Shown: one piece after another, positions 1 to 5,924 of the stretch
How positions within the stretch are numbered: the first letter of the stretch is position 1
Layout: each line of letters begins with the position of its first letter
Source of the DNA: Actinomycetes bacterium
Lineage (GTDB): Bacteria > Actinomycetota > Thermoleophilia > BMS3ABIN01
Assembly: GCA_021787775.1 (NCBI GenBank)
Contig: JAJYLK010000068.1
Coordinates: 1-6,506 of the forward strand
Length of the DNA: 6,506 nt
Reading direction: 5' to 3'
The notes under the pieces: model-generated
The model's input: only the letters and a program-made list of their open reading frames with translations
Told to the model about the DNA's origin: nothing
The model's database searches: none
Made by a program: the position numbers and the translations under genes

Positions 1-88
1 AGACGAGTCGCTGCTGTATGCACGCGGTTTTTCCCATGGCTATCGCGCCGGGGAAGCGTCTGAAAATCCGGAGCAGGGCGAAGGATGA
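1..88 (+). CDS. cbiF: C-terminal end of cobalt-precorrin-4 C11-methyltransferase (CbiF/CobM), partial
   Basis: Only the last 28 codons are in the window, read in the frame beginning at base 2 and ending in TGA at 86-88. The peptide includes LYARGFSHGYR, which resembles the conserved C-terminal tail of CbiF/CobM methyltransferases (usually LY-D-x-x-F-(S/T)-H-x-(Y/F)-R). Family members use S-adenosylmethionine to methylate C11 of cobalt-precorrin-4, giving cobalt-precorrin-5A, the substrate of the CbiG encoded next. The stop overlaps the cbiGH start as ATGA (85-88), so the two are probably translationally coupled. After the conserved tail there is a short polar extension (about 12 residues, Glu/Gly rich). 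The call rests on the short motif plus its position beside cbiG; the methyltransferase core is outside the window. Confidence 0.72.
   Translation, partial: DESLLYARGFSHGYRAGEASENPEQGEG
70..73 (+). promoter_or_regulatory. Ribosome binding site of cbiGH (GGAG)
   Basis: GGAG at 70-73 lies 11 nt before the ATG at 85, inside the end of cbiF. A second purine-rich run, GAAGG at 80-84, abuts the ATG and is too close to act as a normal Shine-Dalgarno. The site is modest and fits reinitiation through the ATGA overlap. Confidence 0.45.
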
Positions 89-1962
89 GCCGCGCTGCCG
101 GCAACACGCCCGGAGGTGAGCCGGGCCGCATCAGTTATTTCTCGCTGACAGCGGGCGGGACGCTGCTGGCGCTGAAGCTGCGCGACCGTTTCGGCGGCGA
201 GGCGCATCTGCCCAGCTGTTACAGCCTCGGCTGCCGGCGTTGCCGTCCGTTTGACAGCATTGCCGAAGCGTTGCCACAAAGTTTTCTGGCCGGCGAGACC
301 GTCATTTGCGTGATGGCGGCCGGCATCGTCACGCGGCTGCTGGCGCCGCATCTGAAGTCGAAGCACGACGACCCCGCAGTGCTCGTCCTTGATGAAGAGG
401 GGCGGCATGTCATTCCCCTGCTGGGTGGCCATGCCGCCGGCGCCAATGCCCTGGCGCGCGAGATCGCCGGTTTCCTTGGGGCGGATGCCGCGATCACCAC
501 CGCCAGCGATGTCCAGGGGATGACCGCGCCGGACGAGTTGGCGCGGGCGCTGGGGGCGGCGATCGACGATCCGCTGGCGCTCAGGAAGGTGACCGCGCTG
601 CTGGTGGACGGCGAGCCGGTCTGCATCCAGTCGGCGTGCAATCCGGAGGTTTCCGGATACAGCTGGCTGGCGCCGGATGCGGATGCGCGAGAATTTCCCG
701 GCCGGATATTGATCTCTTACCAGCTTCCCGGGAAGGACACTGAAGTCGATCCCGCTGCCGGTGCGGCCGCGGCCGTACCGCGGCAGGTGACGGCCCGGCT
801 GATCCCGCGGATCGTCACCGCCGGCGTCGGCTGCCGGCGCGGGGCCGGCGCCGATTCGATCCTGGCCGCGATCGATGCGGCCTGCCTGGCGCACGGCATC
901 GACCGCCGCGCCGTCGGCGCGCTGGCCTCGGTGGAGGCCAAACGGGACGAAGCAGGGCTCAGCGAAGCCGCCGCCCGGCTGGGCGCGGAGCTCGTCTTCT
1001 ATAGCGCCGCGGAACTCCGGGAGCTGGACCGTCCGGGCAACAGTTTTGTAGAAGCGGCGGTGGGCACTCCCGCCGTCTGCGAGCCGGCGGCGCTGCTGGG
1101 CGCCGGGCCGGACGCCAGGCTGCTGGCCGCCAAAGACGCCGCGGACGGCGTCACCGTGGCGCTGGCGGCAGCGGCGCCGAAACCACCGGCGCTCCCTAAA
1201 ACCGGCGCCGGCTCTGGCGGCGTGGCGGTGATCGGCATCGGAGCCGGCACGGGACCGCTGCTTACCGCCGAAGCCCGCCGGGCGATCCGCGACGCCGACA
1301 TCGTGCTGGGCTATCGTACCTACATCGAACAGGTGCGCCAGATCTTCCCGCACAAGGAGTACATCCCGGGCTCGATGGGCGCCGAGATCGACCGCTGCCG
1401 GCAGGCGCGCGAGCTGGCCGAGGCGGGCCGGCGCGTGGCGCTGGTTTCCAGCGGCGATCCTGGCATCTACGGCATGGCGGGCCTGATGCTGGAGCTGGCC
1501 GGCGGCGTACCGGTGAGCGTCATTCCGGGAGTGACTGCCGCACAGCTGGCGGCCGCGCGCCTGGGAGCGCCGCTGATGAATGACTTCATCACCATCAGCC
1601 TCAGCGATCTGCTGACGCCCAGGGAAGAGGTGCTGCGCCGCGTCGACGTGGCCGCCGCTTCCGACCTGGTCATCTGCATCTATAACCCCACCAGCAAAAA
1701 ACGCCGCCCGCTGTTCGAGGCGGCATGCGCCGCGCTGCTCCGGCACCGGTCTGGCTCGACGCCGGCCGGCTGGGTCAGGGACGCCGGCGGGCCGGATGAA
1801 ACAGTCCGCACGTGCGCCCTGGGTGAGCTGGCGGAGCAAGAGGTCGACATGCGCACGGTCATCATCGTTGGCAACTCGCAGACGGTGCTGGCGGAGGGCA
1901 GGATGATCACCCGGCGGGGGTATGAGAAAAAAACTGCGGCATCCGAGCCGCGGCGAGGATGA
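85..1962 (+). CDS. cbiG-cbiH: Bifunctional CbiG-CbiH fusion: cobalt-precorrin-5A hydrolase / C17-methyltransferase
   Basis: Two corrin-ring enzymes are fused in one 625-residue protein. Residues about 15-360 are CbiG, which opens the delta-lactone of cobalt-precorrin-5A and releases acetaldehyde. Visible marks are the N-terminal-domain motif PLLGGHAAGAN (111-121) followed by ITTASD (137-142), and the C-terminal-domain motifs GVGCRRG (247-253), SVEAKRDE (282-289) and CEPAAL (332-337). A Pro/Ala/Gly linker (about 361-378) leads to CbiH (about 379-616), a SAM-dependent tetrapyrrole methylase that methylates C17 and contracts the ring. Its marks are VIGIGAGTGPLLT (382-394), SSGDPGIYG (455-463), IPGVTAAQ (480-487), YNPTSKKR (533-540) and GNSQT (596-600). 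Both halves look full length with no missing core motif. The start is the first ATG after the coupled cbiF stop, and the family N-terminal strand (ISYFSLTAGG) begins 16 residues in. CbiG acts after CbiH and CbiF, so fusion order is the reverse of pathway order. An unusual Cys cluster (C45, C50, C53) sits near the N-terminus. Confidence 0.95.
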   Translation: MSRAAGNTPGGEPGRISYFSLTAGGTLLALKLRDRFGGEAHLPSCYSLGCRRCRPFDSIAEALPQSFLAGETVICVMAAGIVTRLLAPHLKSKHDDPAVLVLDEEGRHVIPLLGGHAAGANALAREIAGFLGADAAITTASDVQGMTAPDELARALGAAIDDPLALRKVTALLVDGEPVCIQSACNPEVSGYSWLAPDADAREFPGRILISYQLPGKDTEVDPAAGAAAAVPRQVTARLIPRIVTAGVGCRRGAGADSILAAIDAACLAHGIDRRAVGALASVEAKRDEAGLSEAAARLGAELVFYSAAELRELDRPGNSFVEAAVGTPAVCEPAALLGAGPDARLLAAKDAADGVTVALAAAAPKPPALPKTGAGSGGVAVIGIGAGTGPLLTAEARRAIRDADIVLGYRTYIEQVRQIFPHKEYIPGSMGAEIDRCRQARELAEAGRRVALVSSGDPGIYGMAGLMLELAGGVPVSVIPGVTAAQLAAARLGAPLMNDFITISLSDLLTPREEVLRRVDVAAASDLVICIYNPTSKKRRPLFEAACAALLRHRSGSTPAGWVRDAGGPDETVRTCALGELAEQEVDMRTVIIVGNSQTVLAEGRMITRRGYEKKTAASEPRRG

Positions 1963-1985
1963 CCGCAGCACCTGACATGGCTTGA
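1959..1985 (+). other. Mini-ORF 1 overlapping the cbiGH stop (MTAAPDMA)
   Basis: An eight-codon reading frame starts at ATG 1959, which overlaps the cbiGH TGA as ATGA, and ends in TGA 1983-1985. It lies in copy 1 of the duplicated junction. The peptide is nearly the same as that of the second mini-ORF. No well-spaced Shine-Dalgarno is visible (GAGG at 1955-1958 directly touches the ATG). It may have no function beyond a possible role in coupling. Confidence 0.25.
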
Positions 1986-2004
1986 AGAAAACCGTTCGAA
2001 GATT

Positions 2005-2028
2005 ATGACCGCACCTGACATGGTATGA
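2005..2028 (+). other. Mini-ORF 2 overlapping the cbiJ start (MTAPDMV)
   Basis: A seven-codon frame from ATG 2005 to TGA 2026-2028 overlaps the cbiJ ATG (2025) as ATGA. The cbiJ start itself has no purine-rich Shine-Dalgarno in the 20 nt before it, so a short leader frame ending on its start codon could deliver ribosomes by termination-reinitiation. GAAG at 1998-2001 is only 3 nt from this ATG, so initiation here would also be weak. Function is inferred, not shown. Confidence 0.3.
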
Positions 2029-2819
2029 ATAAGACCGTATATATCATCGGTGGTACTACGGAGGCGGGACGCGCCGCGGCGCGTCTTCAGGCCGATGGAT
2101 ACCGCGCGGTTGTCAGCGTTGCCACCGCTTTGGGGGAACGGACCGCGGCCGCCAGCGGTGCGGGCGCGGCTCCCGGCGGGCCGGATGGCAACAGCGCCAG
2201 CGGCCTCCGGCTTGATCCCGGCCGCAAGACAGCTGTGGAGATGGCGGCCGCGGTAAAAAGAATCGGCGCCGCGGCGATCCTCGACTGCTCCCACCCTTAT
2301 GCGGTTGCGGTCACTGCCGAAGCGCGGCAGGCTGCGGGGATTGCGGCTGTGCCTTATCTTCGCTACGCCCGCCCGCCGGTGGAGGCGCCTGCTGCGGAGT
2401 GCTTCGCGGATGCCGCGTCGGCTGCCCGCCGGCTGGCTGAGACAGGCGGCCGGGCCCTGCTGACGATCGGCATCCGCAATCTTGAACCTTTTATCAACAG
2501 CGGCGCTGATTTTGCCGTGCGTATTCTCCCGGTTGTCGAGTCGCTCGAAGTATGTCTTGAATCGGGGATCGCGCCGCCGGACATCATCGCCGCCCAGCCG
2601 CCCTTTGATGTGGATTTTAACCGTGCCTGTCTGCGACGCACGGCTGCCCGTTTTCTGGTGACCAAGGACAGCGGCGCCGAAGGCGGGCTGCCGGAGAAGC
2701 TTGCTGCCGCCGCTGCCGAGGGCGCCCGGGTGCTCATGCTGAAACGGCCGTCCGAGCCGGACGGCGCGTTTTATGATCTGGGGAGCGTCATGAGCCGGCT
2801 AGCGGCGGTCTCGGGATGA
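2025..2819 (+). CDS. cbiJ: Cobalt-precorrin-6A reductase (CbiJ/CobK)
   Basis: This 264-residue protein is a cytoplasmic NAD(P)H-dependent reductase. It reduces a ring double bond of cobalt-precorrin-6A to give cobalt-precorrin-6B. Family marks are the N-terminal nucleotide-binding strand and loop IIGGTTEAG (7-15), DCSHPYA (87-93), YLRYARP (111-117), the central LLTIGIRNL (145-153), and the C-terminal TKDSGAEGG (213-221) followed by EKL and LKRP (239-242). Length is close to the usual 240-260. A Gly/Ala/Pro-rich stretch at about 39-68 replaces what is normally a short loop after the SVAT motif. The start is forced: the frame has a stop at 2016-2018, and 2025 is the first ATG after it. The stop overlaps an ATG as ATGA (2816-2819) leading into cobS. 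CbiJ is chosen over CobK because the neighbours are CbiG/CbiH-type; the families are homologous. Confidence 0.93.
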   Translation: MNKTVYIIGGTTEAGRAAARLQADGYRAVVSVATALGERTAAASGAGAAPGGPDGNSASGLRLDPGRKTAVEMAAAVKRIGAAAILDCSHPYAVAVTAEARQAAGIAAVPYLRYARPPVEAPAAECFADAASAARRLAETGGRALLTIGIRNLEPFINSGADFAVRILPVVESLEVCLESGIAPPDIIAAQPPFDVDFNRACLRRTAARFLVTKDSGAEGGLPEKLAAAAAEGARVLMLKRPSEPDGAFYDLGSVMSRLAAVSG

Positions 2820-2837
2820 CCCCGGCGGTGCGCGCGC

Positions 2838-2843
2838 AGGAGG
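2838..2843 (+). promoter_or_regulatory. Strong Shine-Dalgarno of cobS (AGGAGG)
   Basis: AGGAGG at 2838-2843 lies 5 nt before the ATG at 2849. It is the best ribosome binding site on the plus strand of this window. It favours 2849 over the in-frame ATG at 2816, which overlaps the cbiJ stop and has no comparable site. Confidence 0.75.
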
Positions 2844-2848
2844 AAGAT

Positions 2849-3631
2849 ATGAGCGCCGTCCGCGGCCGGAACCCGCTGGTCCGCCTGCGGCTGGCGTTCG
2901 GATTTTTCTCGGTGCTGCCCCTGGGCAGGACGGCGCCGCTGCAGGAGGTAGCCGCGGCCGCGACAATGCTGCCGCTGGTGGGCGTCGTGCTGGGCGGACT
3001 GGAGGGGGCTGCCGGCTGGGGGGCGCTGAAACTGTTCGGGCCGCTGGTCGCGGGGGCCGTGGTGCTGGCGGCGGCGCTGCTGCTGACCGGGATGCACCAC
3101 GCCGACGGACTGGCGGATGTGGGCGATGCGATCATGGTTCACGGTGATGCCAGCCGCCGCATCGCCGTGCTCAAGGACCGGACGCTCGGTGTCGGCGCCG
3201 CCGGGGCGCTGATCATCACTTATCTGCTGTCGTGGTCAGCCCTGGGTCAGCTGGCTTCATTGCGGGGAGGATTGATGCTTGTCTATTTTATGATGGCGTC
3301 TGAGATTTGCGCCCGGCTGGGGCTGATCCTCACCGCGGCAGCGAACCAGCCGTCGCATCCGGGGAGCGGCAGCGAGTTCATCAAGGCTTTGAAAGGAGGA
3401 AAGGCGGCGGCGATTGTCGCGGCGGCCTTCCTGCTGGCGCTGCTGGCCTGGCCGATCGGGGTGGCGGCAGCAGCAGCCGCCACCGCGTCAGCTCTCCTGA
3501 CCGCGCTGTTTTTAACCGTTATATCCCGCAAGCTTTTCGACGGCGTGGGCGGAGACGTGCTGGGGGCGTCGGTCGAGCTTGCCCGCATGGCCGCCCTCCT
3601 GGCCATGCTGGCAGCCGTCCGGCCGGGCTAG
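2849..3631 (+). CDS. cobS: Adenosylcobinamide-GDP ribazoletransferase (cobalamin synthase CobS)
   Basis: CobS is an integral membrane enzyme that joins adenosylcobinamide-GDP to alpha-ribazole (or its 5'-phosphate), the last assembly step of adenosylcobalamin. From the chosen start the protein is 260 residues, usual for the family. It opens with the typical RLAFGFFSVLPLGR (residues about 13-26) and has the metal/substrate motif HHADGLADVGDAI (83-95), then RRIAVLKDRTLGVGAAG (about 103-119) and a C-terminal GGDVLGASVELAR (234-246). Several hydrophobic segments are evident (about 40-58, 68-81, 118-134, 139-151, 188-208, 210-224). An in-frame ATG at 2816 would add 11 residues and overlap the cbiJ stop, but the strong Shine-Dalgarno before 2849 decides the start. 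The motif ends DVGDAIMVHG rather than the more common bacterial DTxDG, a feature I associate with archaeal-like CobS. It is the last plus-strand gene and its stop is 1 nt from the stop of the opposing gene. Confidence 0.92.
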   Translation: MSAVRGRNPLVRLRLAFGFFSVLPLGRTAPLQEVAAAATMLPLVGVVLGGLEGAAGWGALKLFGPLVAGAVVLAAALLLTGMHHADGLADVGDAIMVHGDASRRIAVLKDRTLGVGAAGALIITYLLSWSALGQLASLRGGLMLVYFMMASEICARLGLILTAAANQPSHPGSGSEFIKALKGGKAAAIVAAAFLLALLAWPIGVAAAAAATASALLTALFLTVISRKLFDGVGGDVLGASVELARMAALLAMLAAVRPG

Positions 3632-3632
3632 T

Positions 3633-5924
3633 TCAGTTGCTGGAAACCAGCTCTCCGCCTTCTTCCCCGTCTCCCTGATTGCCTTCATCCATCGCCGCGG
3701 TGCCGATAACGCCGCCGGCGGTTTCCCGGTGGATATAGATCGCCACGGCCATCTGGCTGGCGATGCTGTTGACCGTATCGACCATCGAAGCGGAAAACGG
3801 GTTCTTGTCGGGAAACAGTAACGCCATCGCTCCGACCACGTCGTCCCCGTATATCAGCGGCACGGTGCAGAGGCGATTCTCATCAAAACCCAGCCCCTGA
3901 AGGATGTAAGCGTCCCCCTCCGAGATGCCGCCGGGGTAGAGGTCTTTTTGCGTCAGCAGCCGGCGCTCCAGGGCGGCGCGTACCAGCATGGTGTCTTCGT
4001 CCAGGCGGCGGATGCGGAGGTGCTCGGCGACTTCAGCCGGCGCCGGACCGATAAAAGCCAGGTTGACAAGCGCCCGTAGTTTATCATCGAGATAGTAGAT
4101 GCTCGAGATCGCGCAGCCCAGCTGGTCATAAATGGATTCCAGGGCCTGTTGGGCGATCTTCTCCAGACCGAAATCGCCGGCGCAGGCGGCGGCGACATCG
4201 CGCAGCAGTGCGGCCTTGGCAAGTTCACGTTTTGTGTTGTTATGTAGCAGCGAATTCTGCACCGCCAGGGAGGCGCGGTCCGCGATCACCTGGATCAACT
4301 CCCAGTCCCGTACGGAAAAGGCGGCCGGCCGCATGTTGCCGATGGCCAGCACGCCCGCCGCTTCGCCGTTCGCCGTCAATGGCACCGTCAGCGCGGAACG
4401 CATCCCCGAGCCGCTGAACAGCGGGCAGGCGCTGTGCTGCGCGAGCAGGTCATCGATCTTCATGGGCGCGTTTGCCCTGAATGCCTTACCGGCGAGTCCG
4501 TCATCGATGCTGACGCGTCCGGCGGGCAGCGGGCAGGAGCCATCGCCGGTAATGGCGCGGATCTCCAGGAAGCTGCGGCTCTCGTCCGCCAGCAGGATGA
4601 CGGCGGCGTCCATCTTCATGACATGCTGCGTCCGGTTTACGAGCTCTGAAAGCACCTCTTCGATATCAAGCGAAGCCAGCCCCGCCTCTGATACCGCTTC
4701 GATCGCCTCCAGCGATTTGCGCACCGCCTGCTCCTTCTCGTAGATGGAGGCGTTCTCGATTGCCAGGGCGCCGTGCGAGCCTATGACTGAGGCAAACTCG
4801 ACCTGATCGCGTGTAAATGGCCTGGAGTCCGCCATCTGGTTAAGCCAGACAGCACCCACGGGGCGGCTGCCGGCTATCAGCGGCACCACCATGCATGACT
4901 TCCCTGCTGGCGGCAGGACGTCTCCGGGGGATGGGCCGGCGTCGACCTCCATGATCCGCACCCGCCGGCTTTCGATCGCATCGACGCCGGCGTCGAGATC
5001 GTCGTAGGGGGCCCGCAGCCGCAGCGGCTCGCCATCGGGGAGCTCGCGGTCGCCGGACATGGCGCGCCGCTCCCACTGTTCGTCTTCCAGCAGGAAGAGC
5101 GCGCCGACGTCCGTGCCAGTGATGTAGATCAACCCGTCGAGCACCAGCTGCACGGTTTCGTTGACATCCAGGCTTGACATGATCGCGGTGCTGATGCGCA
5201 GAGAAGTCTCCCGGATGCGGTTGCGCACCACCTGATCCGTGATCTCGAAAGCAAACAGCGCGATCGAAAGCGGATTGGCGTGTCTGTCCGACAGGTCGGG
5301 GATGATGTCAAAACTCCAGAATCTGTCGCTGCCCTCCGCGCCTGGCAAAGAAAACTTCTCCCCCTCGATCTGACATCTCTTGGCAGCGGCCCTGTCCATC
5401 AGCGCCGCCAGGCGGGTGGCCGCTTCCGCCGGAAAAGCGCTTGCCAGCGAGTTGAAGCCGCGGCCGCCGGACTCCATGGATATCTGCTCAAAGGCCTGGT
5501 TATGGGCGGTCAACCGGTAGCCGGGGAAACTGAAGCGGGCGAACGCCAGCGGAGAACTATCCAGCGCTTCCCGCGGCGAGCTCATGCGCCGGAGGAAGCG
5601 GCGCACGTAAATCGACAGGACGCCGGTCAGCAGTCCGAACACGGCGATGAAAGAACCGCTCCAGATGTTGACGGCGGTGAATTCGCCCGAGACATCGTCG
5701 CTGGCCAGGCAGAACATCGTGGAGAGCAGTCCGGCCATCACGGTCTCCACCGGCCCCAGGAATATCGCCGCCATCACGATCGGCACCGCGTATGCCAGGT
5801 CGACAGGGGGGAAGGCTCTCACGGCGCTGCTATCGACCGCGAAAATTGCAAGGATCAGCGCGAAGACAAGCACCCACAGCAGGCCGCGCCTCCCGGTGAA
5901 GCCGATTTTCCTCTGCTCAGGCAT
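3633..5924 (-). CDS. Membrane sensor-like protein with PAS-like region and three GAF domains, no output domain
   Basis: This is a 763-residue protein. The N-terminus has about four membrane segments (residues about 14-30, 43-58, 59-75, 87-107) with basic flanks (RR at 12-13; RRFLRR at 108-113), placing both ends in the cytoplasm. Residues about 121-235 form a PAS-like region with an FxITDQVVRNR-type end. Three GAF-like domains follow at about 241-393, 403-556 and 573-732, each starting with the usual amphipathic helix and joined by helical linkers likely to be signalling coiled coils. The protein ends in an acidic tail (DEGNQGDGEEGGE). No histidine kinase, GGDEF, EAL, PP2C, HD or DNA-binding domain is visible, so it would have to signal through a partner. 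The ligand is unknown. The ATG at 5924 overlaps the upstream paralogue's stop by 8 nt (ATGCCTGA) and has GGAG 7 nt before it. The last GAF domain is clearly homologous to that of the upstream gene. A link to B12 synthesis is not supported beyond adjacency. Confidence 0.85.
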   Translation of the reverse strand: MPEQRKIGFTGRRGLLWVLVFALILAIFAVDSSAVRAFPPVDLAYAVPIVMAAIFLGPVETVMAGLLSTMFCLASDDVSGEFTAVNIWSGSFIAVFGLLTGVLSIYVRRFLRRMSSPREALDSSPLAFARFSFPGYRLTAHNQAFEQISMESGGRGFNSLASAFPAEAATRLAALMDRAAAKRCQIEGEKFSLPGAEGSDRFWSFDIIPDLSDRHANPLSIALFAFEITDQVVRNRIRETSLRISTAIMSSLDVNETVQLVLDGLIYITGTDVGALFLLEDEQWERRAMSGDRELPDGEPLRLRAPYDDLDAGVDAIESRRVRIMEVDAGPSPGDVLPPAGKSCMVVPLIAGSRPVGAVWLNQMADSRPFTRDQVEFASVIGSHGALAIENASIYEKEQAVRKSLEAIEAVSEAGLASLDIEEVLSELVNRTQHVMKMDAAVILLADESRSFLEIRAITGDGSCPLPAGRVSIDDGLAGKAFRANAPMKIDDLLAQHSACPLFSGSGMRSALTVPLTANGEAAGVLAIGNMRPAAFSVRDWELIQVIADRASLAVQNSLLHNNTKRELAKAALLRDVAAACAGDFGLEKIAQQALESIYDQLGCAISSIYYLDDKLRALVNLAFIGPAPAEVAEHLRIRRLDEDTMLVRAALERRLLTQKDLYPGGISEGDAYILQGLGFDENRLCTVPLIYGDDVVGAMALLFPDKNPFSASMVDTVNSIASQMAVAIYIHRETAGGVIGTAAMDEGNQGDGEEGGELVSSN
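4246..4270. repeat. 25-bp exact direct repeat, copy in the 763-residue GAF gene (partner at 6482-6506)
   Basis: These 25 bases are identical to 6482-6506, an offset of 2236 bp. Both encode the same stretch (LAVQNSLL) at the junction of the second and third GAF domains, with all silent positions conserved. Similarity continues imperfectly on the lower-coordinate side. It marks the tandem paralogy rather than a mobile element. Confidence 0.85.

Larger units (their letters stand above)
1959..2038 (+). repeat. Imperfect tandem duplication of the cbiJ start region
   Basis: Copy 1 (1959-1995) and copy 2 (2005-2038) are offset by 46 nt at their left ends. Each begins ATGACCGCA, continues CCTGACATGG and ends in ACCGT. 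By eye, 30 of 34 aligned bases match, and copy 1 has three extra bases (GCA, 1968-1970). Copy 2 contains the real cbiJ start (ATGAATAAGACCGT at 2025-2038). Copy 1 has the matching TTGAAGAAAACCGT at 1982-1995, a TTG-started echo of the same codons (Leu/Met-Lys-Lys-Thr-Val versus Met-Asn-Lys-Thr-Val) that hits a stop at 2006-2008. This fills the gap between cbiGH and cbiJ and is best read as a duplicated gene junction whose upstream copy has decayed. Confidence 0.75.

Noticed and set aside
1..88. A cobalamin riboswitch for the B12 block
   Set aside because: The window begins inside a coding region of the operon, and neither the 62-nt gap nor other junctions are long enough or contain a B12-box-like element. 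If one exists, it is upstream of the window.
40..1971. A 643-residue open frame on the minus strand antisense to cbiGH
   Set aside because: Its composition is Arg/Gln/Gly/Ala/Asp-rich with no family motif, as expected for the antisense frame of a GC-rich gene. The plus strand encodes a clear CbiG-CbiH protein over the same bases.
1680..2294. A 204-residue minus-strand open frame across the cbiGH/cbiJ junction
   Set aside because: It shows no recognisable motif and runs antisense to two conserved genes; the short AT-richer gap merely happens to lack stops in that frame.
3460..3484. Inverted repeat with a 9-bp stem (GGTGGCGGC/GCCGCCACC) and 7-nt loop inside cobS
   Set aside because: It lies within an Ala-rich membrane segment, where repeated GCx codons make such palindromes by chance. 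There is no T-run, and it is not at a gene boundary.
3639..3651. Small hairpin GCTGG-AAA-CCAGC near the convergent stops as a bidirectional terminator
   Set aside because: The stem is only 5 bp, it is inside the end of the GAF gene, and neither side has a U-tract, so it does not qualify as an intrinsic terminator.
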